In this document: one piece after another, positions 62,256 through 64,000 of the stretch
Layout: each line of letters starts with the position of its first letter
Position numbering within the stretch: position 1 is the first letter of the stretch
DNA from: Allolobophora icterica
Taxonomy: Eukaryota > Annelida > Clitellata > Crassiclitellata > Lumbricidae
Length of the DNA stretch: 64,000 bases
Assembly: GCA_963556255.1 (NCBI GenBank)
Contig: OY744604.1
Span: 27,494,099 to 27,558,098 of the forward strand
Direction of reading: 5' to 3'
Made by a program: the position numbers and the translations under genes
The notes under the pieces: model-generated
The model's input: the letters and a program-made list of their open reading frames with translations, nothing else
Database searches by the model: none
What the model was told of the DNA's origin: nothing

Positions 62256-63811
62256 ATACAGCTGCCCATATCAGCGTCCAAGGATTCTGATCAGCGTCTA
62301 TTTCAGAATGTAGACCCATAGTTAGCCATAGGACTACTCTTATCTTCTTGGAAGTGAGGTGAAGCATTGGAACGTTTGTGGTGAGGTGGAGTATGACAAA
62401 CCCCAATACATATTTTTACTTGCAAGTCGCGATATCAACTACATAACATTAATTGTGAGCTAAACTATAGTTTTATAACCAAATATCAACTAAACTGGTG
62501 ATTATCACAACAAATAACTGTTTTCGATCATTATTGAAGTGGCCAGCAGGTGAACTAATAACCATGAAATATCTACTTAGCACGTGCATTTTACTGTCGT
62601 CATTCACAACATTACCAAATGCACGAATATTTCAAGTGAAATAGAGATTGTTTCAGTCATCATTTTCGACTGACTGCTCAATGCAAGCCATGCACACAGT
62701 AGGCATTAGCGTGTTCAAGGCACACTCGCTTGCTACACACATGACATGTGAATCTTGTTTTACGATCCCTGTATACGAGAAATTATAATTTCATTTTAAA
62801 ATGAATTTTTTTAAAGAAAATTGTGCGTTCAAAAGAACATGAAACTATGGGGTATGTCATACCTCAGCTCACCTCCAAATGGTAAAGATTACAGTGTGCC
62901 GAGGATTTGTAAATTTTTCTCGGCGTTGCTTATTTGTTCATGCTGTTATTTCTTTATTTTACTAATTATTGAAAACTATAAATAGCAAATTATTGAAAAC
63001 TATAAATAGCAAATTCTACGTATTTGATAATATAAAAATTCATTCCGGGACGTTTCATTGTCACGGAAAGGACGTGTCCGGGACGCGGGACATTTTTTTC
63101 AAATTCCGGGACTGTTCCGGACAATCCGGGACGTCTGGTCACCCTAACCAGGTCGCCTGTGGCAAGAGATGTTTCCTTCAACGACTGGCCATCGCCTGCT
63201 CCCTGACCCGAGACCCTTTCAGCAATGGAAGTTTCCGGAAGTCCGTGAATAGTCAAGTTGTCGGCTCTTAAGTAGGTTTCCAGCTTATCTACACGCGCCT
63301 TTAGCTGGCCGTTCCCGTTCGATAATCGGGTAACTGTGTCGTCGTATGGCTTCAGTCCGACATCAACCAACTCCAGCACTTCCTTCTTTATGGTGTCCAT
63401 TAAGGATTCCTTGATATTCTCCAAGTGTACCCAAACGATGTCAAAAATAGTGGGTCTTAGATAAACCAATAGGCGCGCGGTTAGAGATTCGACGACCCCT
63501 TCATCGGTTAGAGTCTTCACGGTCCAGCTTCAAAGTTTCCTTTTCGGCATTTCGAAGAAGATGATCCTCAGCCTGTAATAAGTATAAACCAAGCATAGTT
63601 ATCTAATTTTAACCTATGTTTATTTACTTTAATAGAATTTAATGTCACCGGTCGATTTTCAAACGTGTCACATCATCGGAAGTCAGGCGTTACTACAATA
63701 TCATCATCAGGTGCCAGCCCCATTTCAATCATAATTATGAGTAATGGTCGAAGTGCAGTAATTCTTGCATTTGCTTCCATAGACAGTTGCTGTGAATGAC
63801 AATGTTTAGAG

Positions 63812-64000
63812 CAGGCATGGCGAACCTTTTTAGCTCGCGTGCCAGAAAATAATTCTTAAACAGAGTGGAAAATTTCTCGTGCCAGACATTTTATTGAACC
63901 ATTGACCACGGAATGAAGCACCCCAATAAAGTAAAACCTAATATTGAAGAATCATTGCCATGGGCGTCCGCAAGAATTGTTAGGGGGTCAAATATATTTA
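63812..64000. mobile_element. Probable hAT-like element, left end only
   Basis: Starts caggcatggcgaaccttttt, then agctcgcgtgcca, a style of terminus common to hAT elements. It interrupts gene B intron sequence that is continuous in gene A (gtttagtgaatgg near 6568). The other end is beyond the window. Confidence 0.5.

Larger units (their letters stand above)
61316..63146 (-). mobile_element. hAT-family DNA transposon, internally deleted
   Basis: Ends TAGGGTGACCA and TGGTCACCCTA are inverted. The target duplication accaggtc is perfect (61308..61315 and 63147..63154), and its 8-bp length is the hAT standard. Repeated ccgggac words occupy the right end. The element is 1,831 bp, shorter than an autonomous hAT, and retains part of a transposase on the minus strand. 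Confidence 0.92.
60914..63520 (-). pseudogene. LINE ORF1, interrupted by a hAT element
   Basis: The N-terminal part (63520..63155) reads LEYS-free coiled-coil-like sequence, including GNGQLKARVDKLETYLRADN and LTIHGLPE, typical of ORF1 proteins (LR..NL.I.G.PE). The C-terminal part (61315..60914) reads ISVAHRLHSGKNEVTRPIVA and ADIFFRASKLLRGKRITGTW. The two parts abut once the hAT at 61316..63146 and one copy of its 8-bp duplication are set aside. Confidence 0.8.
55562..63700 (-). mobile_element. CR1/Jockey-type LINE, nearly complete, minus strand, with two nested DNA transposons
   Basis: The intron sequence aagtgctatgaacaagtcac before it and catttcaatcataattatga after it are adjacent in gene A (6434..6500), so this whole stretch is an insertion. 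Reading the reverse strand from high coordinates: ORF1 with a coiled-coil-like segment, endonuclease, RT, post-RT segment, then a 3' UTR ending in ATTCAG-type repeats at 55562. The RT keeps FADD, but frameshifts and insertions make it non-functional. The 5' end is approximate. Confidence 0.85.

Overview
The window is eukaryotic DNA. Coding sequence occurs as short exons with GT/AG borders in long introns crowded with LINE fragments, DNA transposons, microsatellites and a tRNA-derived SINE. Many non-LTR retrotransposon lineages, abundant TIR elements and a frequent palindromic octamer (TAGGCCTA) suggest a marine invertebrate. An echinoderm or another invertebrate deuterostome is my guess, but nothing here proves it.

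The only host genes I can support are two tandem copies, both on the plus strand, of a full-size ABCA-class ABC transporter. By recalled family features they are closest to ABCA3. Gene A (1646..25705) enters the window part-way through its first membrane domain. Fourteen exons with fully compatible splice phases carry it through NBD1, the second membrane domain and large luminal loop, NBD2 and the C terminus (about 1,279 visible codons). Its frame is open except for one in-frame TAG at 23173..23175, just before the Walker A motif of NBD2. Gene B (about 35823..54685) starts with the N-terminal exon and runs through the first membrane domain into NBD1. The rest lies beyond the right edge, behind an intron enlarged by about 8 kb of nested transposons. 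Where the copies overlap (gene A 1646..3975, gene B 51037..54685), exon lengths and phases are identical and the introns still align in places, so the duplication is fairly recent.

Layout. 1..25705: gene A, with LINE fragments (4600..6225, 7690..8000, 8960..10920, 12595..13000, 15600..16740, 19600..19900), a SINE (7002..7236), a MITE with an intact 9-bp target duplication (10131..10778) and a GGATG minisatellite (13320..14710). 25706..35820: intergenic spacer with hAT remnants, inverted-repeat elements and a decayed ABCA exon on the minus strand (31862..32070), evidence of a third, inverted copy. 35823..54685: gene B, with a possible 17-residue cassette exon (36311..36361), two large palindromic elements (39201..41113), a 220-bp GT microsatellite (41997..42216), an RTE-like LINE (44840..47190) and a CACTA-like element (52868..54244). 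55562..63700: a minus-strand CR1/Jockey-type LINE carrying two later DNA transposon insertions (55796..58005 and a hAT at 61316..63146). 63812..64000: the edge of another probable hAT.

ABCA transporters are single polypeptides with two membrane domains and two ATPase domains that move lipids across membranes. Both genes probably encode such pumps, with gene A's second ATPase in doubt because of the TAG. No CRISPR array, operon, rRNA or free-standing tRNA gene was found.
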